64,000 nt of DNA from Plasmodium malariae (Eukaryota > Apicomplexa > Aconoidasida > Haemosporida > Plasmodiidae), in assembly GCF_900090045.1 (NCBI RefSeq), contig NC_041782.1, positions 2,008,501 through 2,072,500 on the forward strand, read 5' to 3'. The notes beneath the pieces were generated by a model that did no database searches, was not told the DNA's origin, and was given only the letters and a program-made list of their open reading frames with translations. Position 1 is the stretch's first letter, and every line of letters starts with the position of its first letter. Below, one piece after another: positions 34,490 to 45,130 of the stretch. Position numbers and translations under genes: made by a program.

Positions 34490-36637
34490 ATGAACCCCAC
34501 ATTCCTTTCAGCGCTTTTATTACTTATATCGCTTCATAGGATCAACGGTTAGGCTCAAAATTTATTTGAATAAATAACACATGTGCATACAAAATGTATA
34601 AATATATATATATATATATATGTATTTATATGTATATGTATAAGGTTTAAGTAAACTCGCAGGTGGAAGAAATTAACACATAACATTTTACCTTCCTCAA
34701 TTTGAACCGCATTTATAGCAAAAAAAATTTTTAAATTCTTTTTTTTTTTTTTTTCATGTTATGTCATATATATAGAGCTAGATATAGATAAATAAATATA
34801 TATATACATACATATATATGTTTTTTATTATAATTTAATTTTGCAAAGTGTACTTGCGTATTCATGAACAAGCGTAAAAGTTAAAGCATAATGTAACTGA
34901 AAAATAATTTAATATGAAGTACATTTGTGTGCACATGAAATACAAAAGAATTGAAAAGTTTAATATGCGCGAAGTATTAAGTGTGTGTGCTTTACGCGCG
35001 TATAAATTAGTATACATATATATAACGTGCTTGCATTTTTAACAGGTTCACAGAATTCTGAGGAAAGAGCAAAACTAAGACTTAAATTACAAACTCCATT
35101 AAGCACCCCATTAAGTAACTTTATAAATATTTACTTATAAAAATGATATGCAAATTATTTTATATCATTTATATATGAAATGAAATAATTTGCTCTGTCT
35201 ATTTCGCTATATTTTGTCTATTTCGCTTTATTTTGTCTATTTCGCTTTATTTTGTCTATTTCGCTTTATTTTGTCTATTTCGCTCTATTTTGTCTATTTC
35301 GCTTTATTTTGTCTATTTCGCTCTATTTTGTCTATTTCGCTTTATTTTGTCTATTTCGCTTTATTTTGTCTATTTCGCTCTATTTTGTCTATTTCGCTCT
35401 ATTTTGTCTATTTCGCTCTATTTTGTCGATTTCGCTCTATTTTGTCGATTTCGCTTAATTCCGCTCTGTTTTTACTATGAAAAGATTTTTTTTCTAGTAT
35501 GAGAAGAAAAAGGCGATCTACATATAATTCCAGCTGTAGTGACTCTGCTGACAGTTCATATTTAGACTCAGAAGTAATTGACGGCATGGAAACGTTTTCT
35601 AGCGAATCTGGTGTAGATGAATTTGAACATGGTAAAAGTTCTCCGAACAAATCAGGTTTAAGCTCTCCTTCAATAGAAGAATTTGATGAACACCAAAACG
35701 AAACGGGTCTTTTTAATATTAAGCAAAATATTTTATTTCAGACTCCTTTTAAATCAGATTTAGTTAAGGATGATATAGACGATGTTAAAAGGAAATCAGG
35801 CTCATTAAAACGTTCTCATTTTTTTGATAATGTGAGAAAAATTTTTTCATTAACGAAAGATCATGAATCAAAAGTAAGTAGTTCAAGCAAAAGTAAAAAA
35901 AAAAAAAAATCGCAAAATTTTTTTAAAAGAATTTCACCTTTTAGACATAGAAATAGATCTTATTATGATAATGAGGTTAATGTTAATAATGTTGATGACA
36001 AAGATGATGATGAAAACGACGAAGGGTATGATGAAGACAACGATGAGGGGGAAATATTTAAAGCTCCCAGAAGAAACAGATATTATAACGAATATTCAGA
36101 TAATTCATATAAGAATATAGCAGGTGGTATATTTAAAATGAATGCAGAAGATTTTAACTTAATAAGAGATAAATTCAGTATAACTAAAAGTTTGAGTACC
36201 ATTGATGAAAAATCATTCGGTTTAACACAAGAAAATGATGAAGACGTAAAAGATTTATATAATAAGAGTGTTAAACAGTTGACGGAAGAAGAAAGTACTA
36301 AAATTTATCAAAATGTACAGCTGCAAAATCTTTTTCATCCTTATATATCTTGTGATGATTATATGAATGCTGAACAGCTTAATAAATTTATAGAATTGTT
36401 GTGGTTATCTAAAATTTTTAATATGTACAATATAAAAAAGGAAGAAAAGAAAAAAAAAGATTTCTTAAATCAAGAAAATTGGATGCACACGATATAAAAT
36501 GCGAAATGTTTGAACAACCAATTATCCAGGGTAAAAAATGTGATAAAATATTAGACCTTATTAAGAAGAAAAGTGGACCATCTAACAATATAAGTCAAGT
36601 TTCGTTGCTCGCGAAATTTAATGAAATGGACAGTTAA
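34490..36637 (+). CDS. Probable secreted/exported Plasmodium protein, frame broken near 3' end
   Basis: The core is the open frame 35499-36497, an Asp/Glu/Ser/Lys-rich soluble protein with a poly-Lys stretch and an acidic middle (DDKDDDENDEG). Upstream, 34490-34547 encodes a signal peptide (MNPTFLSALLLLISLHRIN) ending at a donor g|gttagg. An in-phase second exon, 35046-35114 (acceptor tttaacag), contains RLKLQ, which fits the RxLxE/Q/D export motif about 12 residues after the signal peptide. The second donor (aa|gtaact) joins in frame to the core only through a weak acceptor at 35484. The stronger acceptor ttctag at 35497 is out of phase, so the exon 2-3 junction is uncertain. At the 3' end the frame stops at 36497, but a second frame continues to TAA at 36635-36637 with coding-like sequence. 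One missing A in the A9 run at 36450-36458 would explain it. The alternative is that 34490-35142 is a separate 50-residue peptide gene. Confidence 0.6.
35185..35455. repeat. 19-bp minisatellite inside the putative intron
   Basis: About fourteen copies of tctatttcgctttattttg (variant gctct) end about 45 bp before the main exon of the probable secreted protein. The array fills most of the predicted second intron or 5' leader. Confidence 0.9.
36450..36458 (+). other. Probable frameshift in an A9 homopolymer
   Basis: Reading through the A9 run gives KKDFLNQEN and a stop at 36497. The reading frame one base earlier gives RFLKSRKLDAHDIK and continues for about 55 codons to 36637 with coding-like composition. 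A one-base loss in the run is the simplest cause. Confidence 0.65.
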
Positions 36638-38072
36638 TGAAGCAAATAGTAAATGCATAAGATAAGGTTATAAAAATGATGATATGAATCTAAATTTTAT
36701 TGATATAATAAAATAAACATAAATCATCATTCTGAGGTGCTATTTTTAAAATGATTACATAAATTATAATATTGTTTATGTAATTTATCACAATATATGA
36801 TAAAAAAAAAAAATGAAATATATATGGCATTGAAAAGGAAAATGCTGGGCATTTCGGCTTGCCATATTAATATGCTCACAAAAAATAAAAATCATTTTAT
36901 TATGTGCTAAACATACCTTTAATATGTGAAAAATTTAAAAGAAAAAAGCGGAGGAAATGTGTACTATAACAATTTTCACATTTTTTCAGGTATGCATATT
37001 TATTTGAAAATCAAGGGGGATAATATATATATATATATATAAGTATATATTTATTTATATGTATATATTTATATATTTATTTATATGTATATATTTATAT
37101 ATTTATTTATATTTATATATTTATTTATATTTAATTGCCTATATATATTTTTTTCTTTTTTCTTTTTTTTTCAAATTTACTTTTGAACTGAGTTATAATT
37201 AGCTAGCTGGAATAAAAAATTTTTCTGCATTTTTTTAATTGATTACTTATTAATAAATTTTTTTTTTTTTTTTTTAAATTAGTAATATTCAAAAAGTTTG
37301 AATATTTTTTTTTTTTTATCATTTCATTGCTTACATGTTCATATAATTTTTTTTTTTTTTTTTCTCTTATATTGCATTTGTCACATACATAAGTTTTGTC
37401 CAGAATTAATATATGTAAACATACGTATTGTTACTATGAGGTTTTAAATTTTTTGATTCAATTGAGTTGTGCATTATACACACTGTTCAATTTTTTGTTT
37501 ACTCTTATGCTTTATTTAATTTTGTCTTTTTAATATAAATATGAAAAGGGTTAGTATTATAATATATATATACATTTATATAAGAAATTGGAACTTGTAA
37601 GCCCTCACATTTTGGAACACTTTTAAATGAATATACAACAGTTCCTAATGTTTTGTTCTTAAAAAAAATATTTCCTATTTGCTAATACAATCTCAGTTTC
37701 TTTTATCCTAGTTACGTTAAATATTTTTTTTGTGTTTTGAAAATCTTAAAATTCGTAATTTTTTCAATACCTCCACAATCTTTATATGTTTACGAGCATA
37801 AAAAGTTTATCTTTTAATGTAGAGCAATATAGATCCTTGCTTATGTATTGCTATTATGAAAAGTGCGTAAAGGTATATGATAACAAGAATAAGTATACGC
37901 GTACATATTTATTAATGTATAAATAATTTATACAATCATTTTATAATTTCCCACTTTTTACGCATTAATTATATCGGTTCTACGGTAAAGGCAAAATATT
38001 ACGGGTTTACTGTGTTAATGTCAAATAAAAATTCATTTACTCCTTGTAATAAAAAAGAATTATTTCGTTCGC

Positions 38073-38123
<51 letters not shown>

Positions 38124-39945
38124 TATTAACTAAAAAATAAAAGACAGAAAAAAAAAATGTGAAGGAAATAACTGCGCAAACTCTTCTAATTAAAAAAGAA
38201 GTCTCCACAATTTTTACGTGTATTTAAGAAAATTGTGCATGGTGCTTAGTAAATTCGAAAGATACTAAATAAATTTAGCCAGTATTTGAGGAACGACCAA
38301 ATTTAGCTGAAGATACCTTAAATAACCAAAACGCTTACATATTTTAACTGTGCATATATGTGTGCATAAAAATATGTTCGCATATTATGCACAGGGCAGG
38401 CAAAATTATGATTAATTAAGCCATTTCTTCCATTTATATTATAAGGTTTATGTTAGTGAGGTTTAGATATTATGATATGCTTGTTCCATTAAATAATATT
38501 TCAACCTTAATTTTTATTAACAAAAAATGTTAACTAAAGTAATTTTCTTTTTAAACTGTATATTTTGTGTATATAATAGAACTTCATAATTTCGACCTAA
38601 CCAACCAAGCTTATGATAGAATTTCGTTTTAAAAAAAAAAAAAAAAAAAAAAGGTTAATCAGGAGTGTGTGTGCGTGTAATATATGCAGTTTACCTTAAG
38701 TTATTATCTGCACGATAGATATTGGTACAACGTTTTTTACACAACATATTTAATATATAAATTTTTATATGTATGAACGTATTTTTTCTTTTAGCTTTAG
38801 ACATGAAGAAAATGCGTAAAATTATAAAATATACTTGAAATATAGTAATTTATTAAACCACAAAAGGATCATATTTTTATTAGCAGTGATAATTAAATTT
38901 ATCTTGCGTATTTTTATTATCTCGTTCGAAAGATTTAAGCTTTATAAGACCTTAAATTTAACTCATATATACGGAAAAATGGTGCATTTATAAGGGTACT
39001 AATAAGGATATAAGTGAAATATAAGGAAGAAGCTGTTTTCTTTTTTTTTGTTTTTTTTTCTCTGAACATTACACAAATTCTTTAAGATACAATATGTTTT
39101 CATGTATAAATGTGTATATGTTATCTGAGAAGTGTCCTATTCGTATTTTTATACTGCAAAAAAAATGGGAGCTTAAATTTTTTTGGGTTACTTCACATTA
39201 CAACATAGTCCCATACAATTCACGTCAAAATGTGTAAGCCTATATTAATAGGGCCATTTTTTAAGTGTCTCAAAAAAAAAAAAAAATATATTAGCTTGGG
39301 CTTAATGTTTTTCATAGCGAAAAAAGTTTATAGTGTGTAATGAAAAAAAAAAAAAAAAAAAAACACTTTGTAAGTCTTTATAAAATATTAATAAATAGCT
39401 GCTCATAAATATGAACATGTCTGGTATTTGACAGCTAATGTAATAATTAAATTTTTTAATTTTCATATACATTCAACCCCATTTACATTTAGAAATAATT
39501 GGTTCACCATTTTAAGGAAATATTTTAATCTTTATACATGCACATCCTATAAAAGGTTCAAAACTCATCCTCTTCGCAGAATTAAAAAAGCAAGACCTTT
39601 GTTCTAAATTACATGCACCCATATAAGGCGCACCTTAAAGGAAAAAAATTAACACCTCGTAAGATGAAATGCGCACATAATATATCGTTTCCTTTATTTT
39701 ACATGCAGAAATAAAAGATAGAAGAAATTGTCAGAAGGCCTACATTTCGTACATGCAGTTTATTTATTTATTATTTATTTTTAATTTTTTTTTTTTTATA
39801 TTTTTAACTTTGTCAGAACACTTTATCTATATTATGTATATATGCATGGCTGCATGGCTACAAGCAAGACATTACAATCTTTTAAAAATTATGTGAATTG
39901 CCCTTTTTATAATTAAGAAAAAAATTATGCATATATCTATATACA

Positions 39946-40003
<58 letters not shown>

Positions 40004-40281
40004 TACACACATATATACATATATGTATATATTTTTATTTTATTTAAAAAAAAAAATGTTTTTTACTTATAATTTCGTAAACTTGTTTTCCTTTTACGTG
40101 TTTTTAAACTATTTATCTTCAAACAACAAAAGAATTAAACTATACAAGATTAATTGTTGTAAATACAATCCTTTTTGTTTTAAATTTCACATACATAATT
40201 TGCTGAATATTAAAAAAAAATAAATAATAAGTAAATAATAAAAACACAAAAAAGTATATATAAATATAGACTTGCTCCAAC
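36638..40281. other. Intergenic region upstream of CSP
   Basis: AT-rich non-coding DNA of 3.6 kb with poly(A)/poly(T) runs and (TA)n blocks (38075-38118, 39953-39996). The distal part shows nothing gene-like. The proximal 750 bp carry the hexamer cluster listed separately, and a (TA)n block lies about 300 bp before the CSP start. Confidence 0.7.
39537..39856. promoter_or_regulatory. Cluster of six TGCATG/CATGCA elements upstream of CSP
   Basis: Exact hexamers are seen at 39537-39542, 39612-39617, 39702-39707 and 39752-39757 (CATGCA), and at 39843-39848 and 39851-39856 (TGCATG, the last two 8 bp apart). The core matches the element reported for the sporozoite ApiAP2 factor AP2-Sp (TGCATGCA and its TGCATG core). 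The location, 426-745 bp before the CSP ATG, is appropriate for a promoter. Binding is inferred. Confidence 0.6.
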
Positions 40282-41531
40282 ATGAAGAAGTTATCTGTCT
40301 TAGCAATATCCTCTTTTTTAATTGTTGATTTCCTCTTCCCTGGATATCATCACAACTCAAATTCCACCAAGTCAAGAAATTTAAGTGAGTTGTGTTACAA
40401 TAATGTGGACACTAAATTATTTAATGAGTTAGAAGTCAGATATAGCACGAATCAAGATCATTTCTATAACTATAATAAGACAATCAGATTACTTAATGAA
40501 AATAACAATGAAAAAGATGGAAATGTGACCAATGAAAGAAAAAAAAAACCCACAAAAGCTGTTGAAAATAAATTGAAACAACCCCCCGGAGATGATGATG
40601 GCGCAGGAAATGATGCAGGAAATGATGCAGGAAATGCAGCAGGAAATGCAGCAGGAAATGCAGCAGGAAATGCAGCAGGAAATGATGCAGGAAATGCAGC
40701 AGGAAATGCAGCAGGAAATGCAGCAGGTAACGCAGCAGGAAATGCAGCAGGAAATGCAGCAGGAAATGCAGCAGGAAATGCAGCAGGAAATGCAGCAGGA
40801 AATGCAGCAGGAAATGCAGCAGGAAATGCAGCAGGAAATGCAGCAGGAAATGCAGCAGGAAATGCAGCAGGAAATGCAGCAGGTAACGCAGCAGGAACGC
40901 AGCAGGAAATGCAGCAGGAAATGCAGCAGGAAATGCAGCAGGAAATGCAGCAGGTAACGCAGCAGGAAATGCAGCAGGAAATGCAGCAGGAAATGCAGCA
41001 GGTGCAGCAGGTAACGCAGCAGGAAATGCAGCAGGAAATGCAGCAGGAAATGCAGCAGGAAATGCAGCAGGTAACGCAGCAGGAAATGCAGCAGGAAATG
41101 CAGCAGGTAACGCAGCAGGAAATGCAGCAGGAAATGCAGCAGGTAACGCAGCAGGAAATGCAGCAGGAAATGCAGCAGGAAATGAAAAAGCGAAAAATAA
41201 GGATAATAAAGTGGATGCAAATACGAATAAAAAGGACAACCAGGAAGAAAATAATGATTCGTCTAATGGTCCATCTGAAGAACATATAAAGAATTATTTA
41301 GAAAGTATTCGTAATAGTATTACGGAGGAATGGTCACCATGTAGTGTAACTTGTGGAAGTGGTATAAGGGCTAGAAGAAAGGTTGATGCAAAAAATAAGA
41401 AACCTGCAGAATTAGTTTTAAGTGACCTTGAAACTGAAATTTGTTCACTAGATAAATGCTCCAGTATATTTAATGTCGTAAGTAATTCGTTAGGAATAGT
41501 ATTAGTTTTAGTCTTAATACTCTTTCACTAA
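40282..41531 (+). CDS. CSP: Circumsporozoite protein (one-base frame break in repeat array)
   Basis: This is the major surface coat of the sporozoite, needed for sporozoite formation, gliding and hepatocyte attachment. It is a single exon. The signal peptide is [21 protein letters not shown]. Region I (KLKQP) is at residues 97-101, followed by a tetrapeptide array (40609-41180) of NDAG and NAAG units, the P. malariae/P. brasilianum repeat type. The C-terminal TSR domain holds the region II motif [14 protein letters not shown] and the Cys pair ending in SLDKC. The hydrophobic tail ([14 protein letters not shown]) is the GPI-anchor signal. The start frame is lost at 40897, where one unit has 11 instead of 12 bases. 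Frame 1 then continues as a meaningless QQEM repeat to 41289, while the correct C-terminal frame is the one offset by exactly one missing base. An intact TSR and anchor after the break argue for an assembly or read error in the array rather than a dead gene. Confidence 0.96.
40609..41180 (+). repeat. CSP 12-bp repeat array (NAAG/NDAG), about 48 units
   Basis: There are 24 full 12-bp units before the break (units 1, 2 and 7 are NDAG, the rest NAAG), one 11-bp unit at 40897-40907, then 22 full units plus one 9-bp unit lacking its Asn codon (gcaggtgcagcaggt near 41001). Most units are identical (aatgcagcagga). A synonymous variant (ggtaacgca) recurs at several places and marks higher-order duplication. 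Confidence 0.95.
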
Positions 41532-42948
41532 ATAAATAGCATGTATCTTTCGAAATATTATATACATATATATTTATATATATTTTTTCTTTCTTTTTTC
41601 TTTTTTTTGTGAATGATTACTAATGTTTGCACTTAATTGTATATATATTATATATATTCAATATATAATTCTAAAAATTACCAGTATTTTAAAAATATTT
41701 ATAAAAAATAAAAAAAAGCTAAAAAAAAAAAAAAAAAAAAAAAAGTACTTATAAGTTTATTTGACTTTTTGGTTTATTTTTTTCGTGTTTATGTTGCTTA
41801 ACGAGAGAACCTTAAATTTCGAAAATATATTTCTTATAAATTTAAAAACATTTAGAAATTTTATTTATTTTGGAACTTAATTTAAAATACGTAGCTAAAG
41901 AGGAAAAAGCATCTTTTAAGGTTTGCAGTATCATTAAATAATATAATTCTGAAAGGAAAAAAAAACATGAAATTAATATGAAAAATTAAGTTTGTTGCAC
42001 AAATGTACGCTTTATTGTACATGTATATATTTATACATATGTATATGTATACTCTAGCATTTGTGTTGCCTTTAAATATCTATTTTACAGTAAAGGTATT
42101 TTACACTTTTGCACATTCAAGTATGAAATATTTTTAAATAAATTGCTGGAGATAATTCCTAGAATATAATAACGGTTTTCATTATTTGATTAGCTTTACT
42201 TATATAATAAAATACAGATCAGGCTTTTTCTTCATTCTAATATATTACTATATTAATTGAATTATCGTCATATAAAAAAAAAAAAATGTTTTTTAAGGTT
42301 CAAGATAATTGATACTTCATATCCTTTTATCCTTGTCATTTTATAAGCTTGAAATGAAGAGAATCATGTTTTTTCGAATTTTATAAAAATTAAATTACTA
42401 ACGGAATTAAAAATCTACATCCTCTGTGATAACTGATGTGCTACATACTATTTTCTTATGAATTATTATGATTGAAGCGTAGTACACACATATTCCTGTT
42501 ATACCCCATTATTTCGATAAAAAAATATGTTAATGATGTTATATTTTTAAATGCTTGAATCTTATTATATAGAGCATTTTTTTTACACACACAATTTAAT
42601 ATAATTTTAAATTGTTATTACATCAGTATAGATATATAAAATTTTTTTTTACGACACTATTTTGGGAGTAAAAAAAGAGAACAAAATAAAGTAAATAACA
42701 GAATATAAATAAAATAAATAGAATCAGAAATTAAGCACAAGGTACATATTTTTCCTTCATTTCGTTATTTCGACATTTCGTTATTTCGACATTTCGTTAT
42801 TTCGACATTTCGTCATTTTGACATTTCGTCATTTTGACATTTCGTTATTTCGTTATTTCTTTTTTTTTTTTTTTTTACATACAAATACAAAATAGCTAGT
42901 TTGTATGTCTTTGAGGATAAAAAACTGGACCTGTGCACATTTTTTATA
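41532..42948. other. Intergenic region between CSP and glutaredoxin
   Basis: AT-rich non-coding DNA with a 24-A run at about 41720-41743. No gene is seen. A 16-bp repeat sits close to the downstream start. Confidence 0.65.
42765..42858. repeat. 16-bp minisatellite upstream of glutaredoxin gene
   Basis: About five to six copies of ttcgttatttcgacat, with ttcgtcattttgacat variants, end about 90 bp before the ATG at 42949. Confidence 0.88.
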
Positions 42949-43706
42949 ATGATAGTAAAAAACAGATTTGGGATATTCTTTCTGTTAAGAAAAAATATAA
43001 TATGCAGTAGAAATACCAACTTCTTTTCTTTTATTAGAGTGTCAAAAATTAACTTTAGCAATTCTTTTCAAGATAAGAAAAATGGGATATCAGAACAACA
43101 GACAAACAACAGTACTGATCAATTTAAAGATTTTGAAAAAACGGATGTGTATCAGGTGTTAATAAAATTTTGAAGATGATAAATGAGACATTTGTAAAAA
43201 TAACAAACAATGATGTAAAAATAACAATTTTATCTTTTCCTTCCTTATCCTTTTTTTTTTTTATAAAAATTGTCCATTTTTAATATACATTATATTTTTG
43301 CAGACTCTAAAAGTAAAAATAAAAGAAGTTCTTGAGCAAGAAAAAATTGTTTTATTTATGAAGGGAACACCAGAAAAACCTTTATGTGGATTTAGTGCAA
43401 ATGTAATAATTTTTGTTCCTTTTTCATTTTTGCATTGAACATGTAAAGTTAGCACACATTAATAATGTGCGTATATTTTTGATTTACACTATTTTTATAT
43501 AGGTGGTTCGTATACTGAACAGTATGAATGTGAAAGATTATATTTATATTGACGTCATGAAGAATAATAACCTGCGCGAAGCTATAAAGATTTATAGTAA
43601 CTGGCCGTATATTCCCCATTTGTATATAAACAACAATTTCATTGGAGGTTACGATATAATTGCAGATTTGTACAACAAAGGAGAGTTAGCTGATATAATC
43701 AAATGA
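42949..43706 (+). CDS. Monothiol CGFS glutaredoxin-like protein (3 exons)
   Basis: A glutaredoxin of the CGFS class, which binds and transfers [2Fe-2S] clusters with glutathione. It is a probable orthologue of the Plasmodium glutaredoxin-like protein 1 located beside CSP. The exons are 42949-43155, 43304-43402 and 43503-43706, all in phase 0, with donors cag|gtgtta and aat|gtaata and acceptors tttttgcag and ttatatag; the protein is 169 aa. Residues 1-69 are a basic, Asn/Lys/Phe-rich extension that could be a mitochondrial presequence or membrane-associated leader. The glutaredoxin fold follows: KIVLFMKGTPEKPLCGFS (active-site Cys in CGFS), then SNWPYIPHLYINNNFIGGYD, which contains the cis-proline/glutathione-binding segment (family consensus WPT-PQL) and the GG-D motif. 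An in-frame TTG-initiated extension to 42901 is not needed. It is transcribed in the same direction as CSP. Confidence 0.95.
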
Positions 43707-43911
43707 GAATCTTTCTTTTTTTGCTCAAAAAAAAAAATAATATAAAATAAAAAACACATATACATATATATATATATGCACGTGTACATAAATACGTATA
43801 ATCTTCGCATTTTAAAAAGAGAGGAAATTTTACTTGGTTAACTGAAAATTGGCGAGAATAAATTCTATAATTTTCCCTTACAGTATAGTCACAGGATGAC
43901 GGACATAAATG

Positions 43912-44091
43912 GCATATATATATACACATATATATACATACATATACATACATATATATACATACATATACATACATATATATACATACATATACATACA
44001 TATATATACATACTATATACATACAATACATACATATATATACATACATATACATACATATACATACATATATATACATACATATACATAC

Positions 44092-44122
<31 letters not shown>

Positions 44123-44308
44123 CATATACATACATACATATACATACATACATAATATACATACATATACATACATATATATACATACATAATACATACA
44201 TATATACATACATATATACATATATATACATACATATACATACATATACATACATATATATACATATATATACATATATATACATATATATACATATATA
44301 TACATACT
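43912..44308. repeat. (ATACATAC/ATATATAC) microsatellite, about 400 bp
   Basis: Irregular mixture of tacatacata and tatatacata between the convergent glutaredoxin and eL42 genes. It is open in several frames because TAA, TAG and TGA are absent, which produces spurious Tyr/Ile/His/Thr frames. Confidence 0.92.
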
Positions 44309-44605
44309 ATTCATGTTAAAATGTCTTTCAAGAATAAGGCGTAATTTTTTAGTCCCACAATACTTTGTAGACATAATATAAATTTAATAGTTTCTTAATT
44401 TTTTAAGCAGTTTTTTTTTTAAAAACATTTAATTTATTTTTATTACACGTAGATATAAACATTTGTTTTTTTTTTTATATAATACTGTATATATTTTTCT
44501 TGCACATTATTACTTAATGGTAAATATGTATCCTTTAAAAAAGGATAAAATAAAAAACTATTTAATTAATAGCAGGAAAAAAAAAGGGGTCCACGTTCAC
44601 TTAGC

Positions 44606-45130
44606 TTAATATACTGCTCCTTTCTTCTTTTTGTCTGCTCCCATTTCAAATGTTTTGCATCTTTTCAAGGTCTGAAATCTCTTCTTCTTACATTTTGTGC
44701 ATTCCTGTTGTGAATGAAGAGTTGAAAAGTAAAAAATATGCGGTAAATAAAATTACAAAAATAATTTCCTTTTATTAACACGTACGTACATACATATATG
44801 TACATATTTGGGCATATGTAAATGTATTTACAGGTATGCGTACAGTCAAATTCTTTATTCTGTGCATACTATGTACCATATTTTTAAGGTACATTTTTTA
44901 TTTTTATTTTTCCTTACCAATTTGAGAACAATTTTTTTTGTAGTTTTCGCTTTTTTTTTAAAAACAGGTTTTGTTTGACCACCGAAACCCTTTTGTTTCA
45001 TATCATATCTTCTTCTTCCTAATGCTGATAATCTTTCCTTTCCCTTTTTATACTGACTAACTTTATGCATGGTGTGCTTTTTGCATTTATTACTGCAGTA
45101 GGTTTTTCTTGTTTTGGGAACATTCACCAT
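44606..45130 (-). CDS. 60S ribosomal protein eL42 (L44/L36a), 2 exons
   Basis: This is a large-subunit protein at the ribosomal E site. Exon 1 is 45130-44918 and exon 2 is 44704-44606 on the minus strand. The donor is aaattg|gtaagg, the acceptor cacaacag|gaatgc, the phase 0 and the protein 103 aa (family usually 104-106). The N-terminus [12 protein letters not shown] is essentially invariant in eukaryotes, which fixes the start at 45130 even though the frame is open a few codons further. Two cysteine pairs (C12/C16 and C73/C76) form the zinc ribbon. The segment [10 protein letters not shown] keeps the proline whose replacement gives cycloheximide resistance in yeasts. The C-terminus ends [11 protein letters not shown]. 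Without splicing the reading frame would run into Asn/Lys-rich intron sequence. Confidence 0.97.

Noticed and set aside
35190..35480. Possible N-terminal extension of the secreted-protein gene through the 19-bp repeat
   Set aside because: The repeat is open in several frames but gives a composition-driven Phe/Leu/Tyr/Ser peptide. The better explanation is an intron with spliced upstream exons.
40470..41285. Minus-strand open frames of 243-271 codons across the CSP array
   Set aside because: They exist only because the 12-bp repeat has no stop codon in any frame.
43889..44374. Tyr/Ile/Met/Cys and Tyr/Ile/His/Thr open frames on both strands
   Set aside because: They are products of the tacata/tatata microsatellite, not genes.
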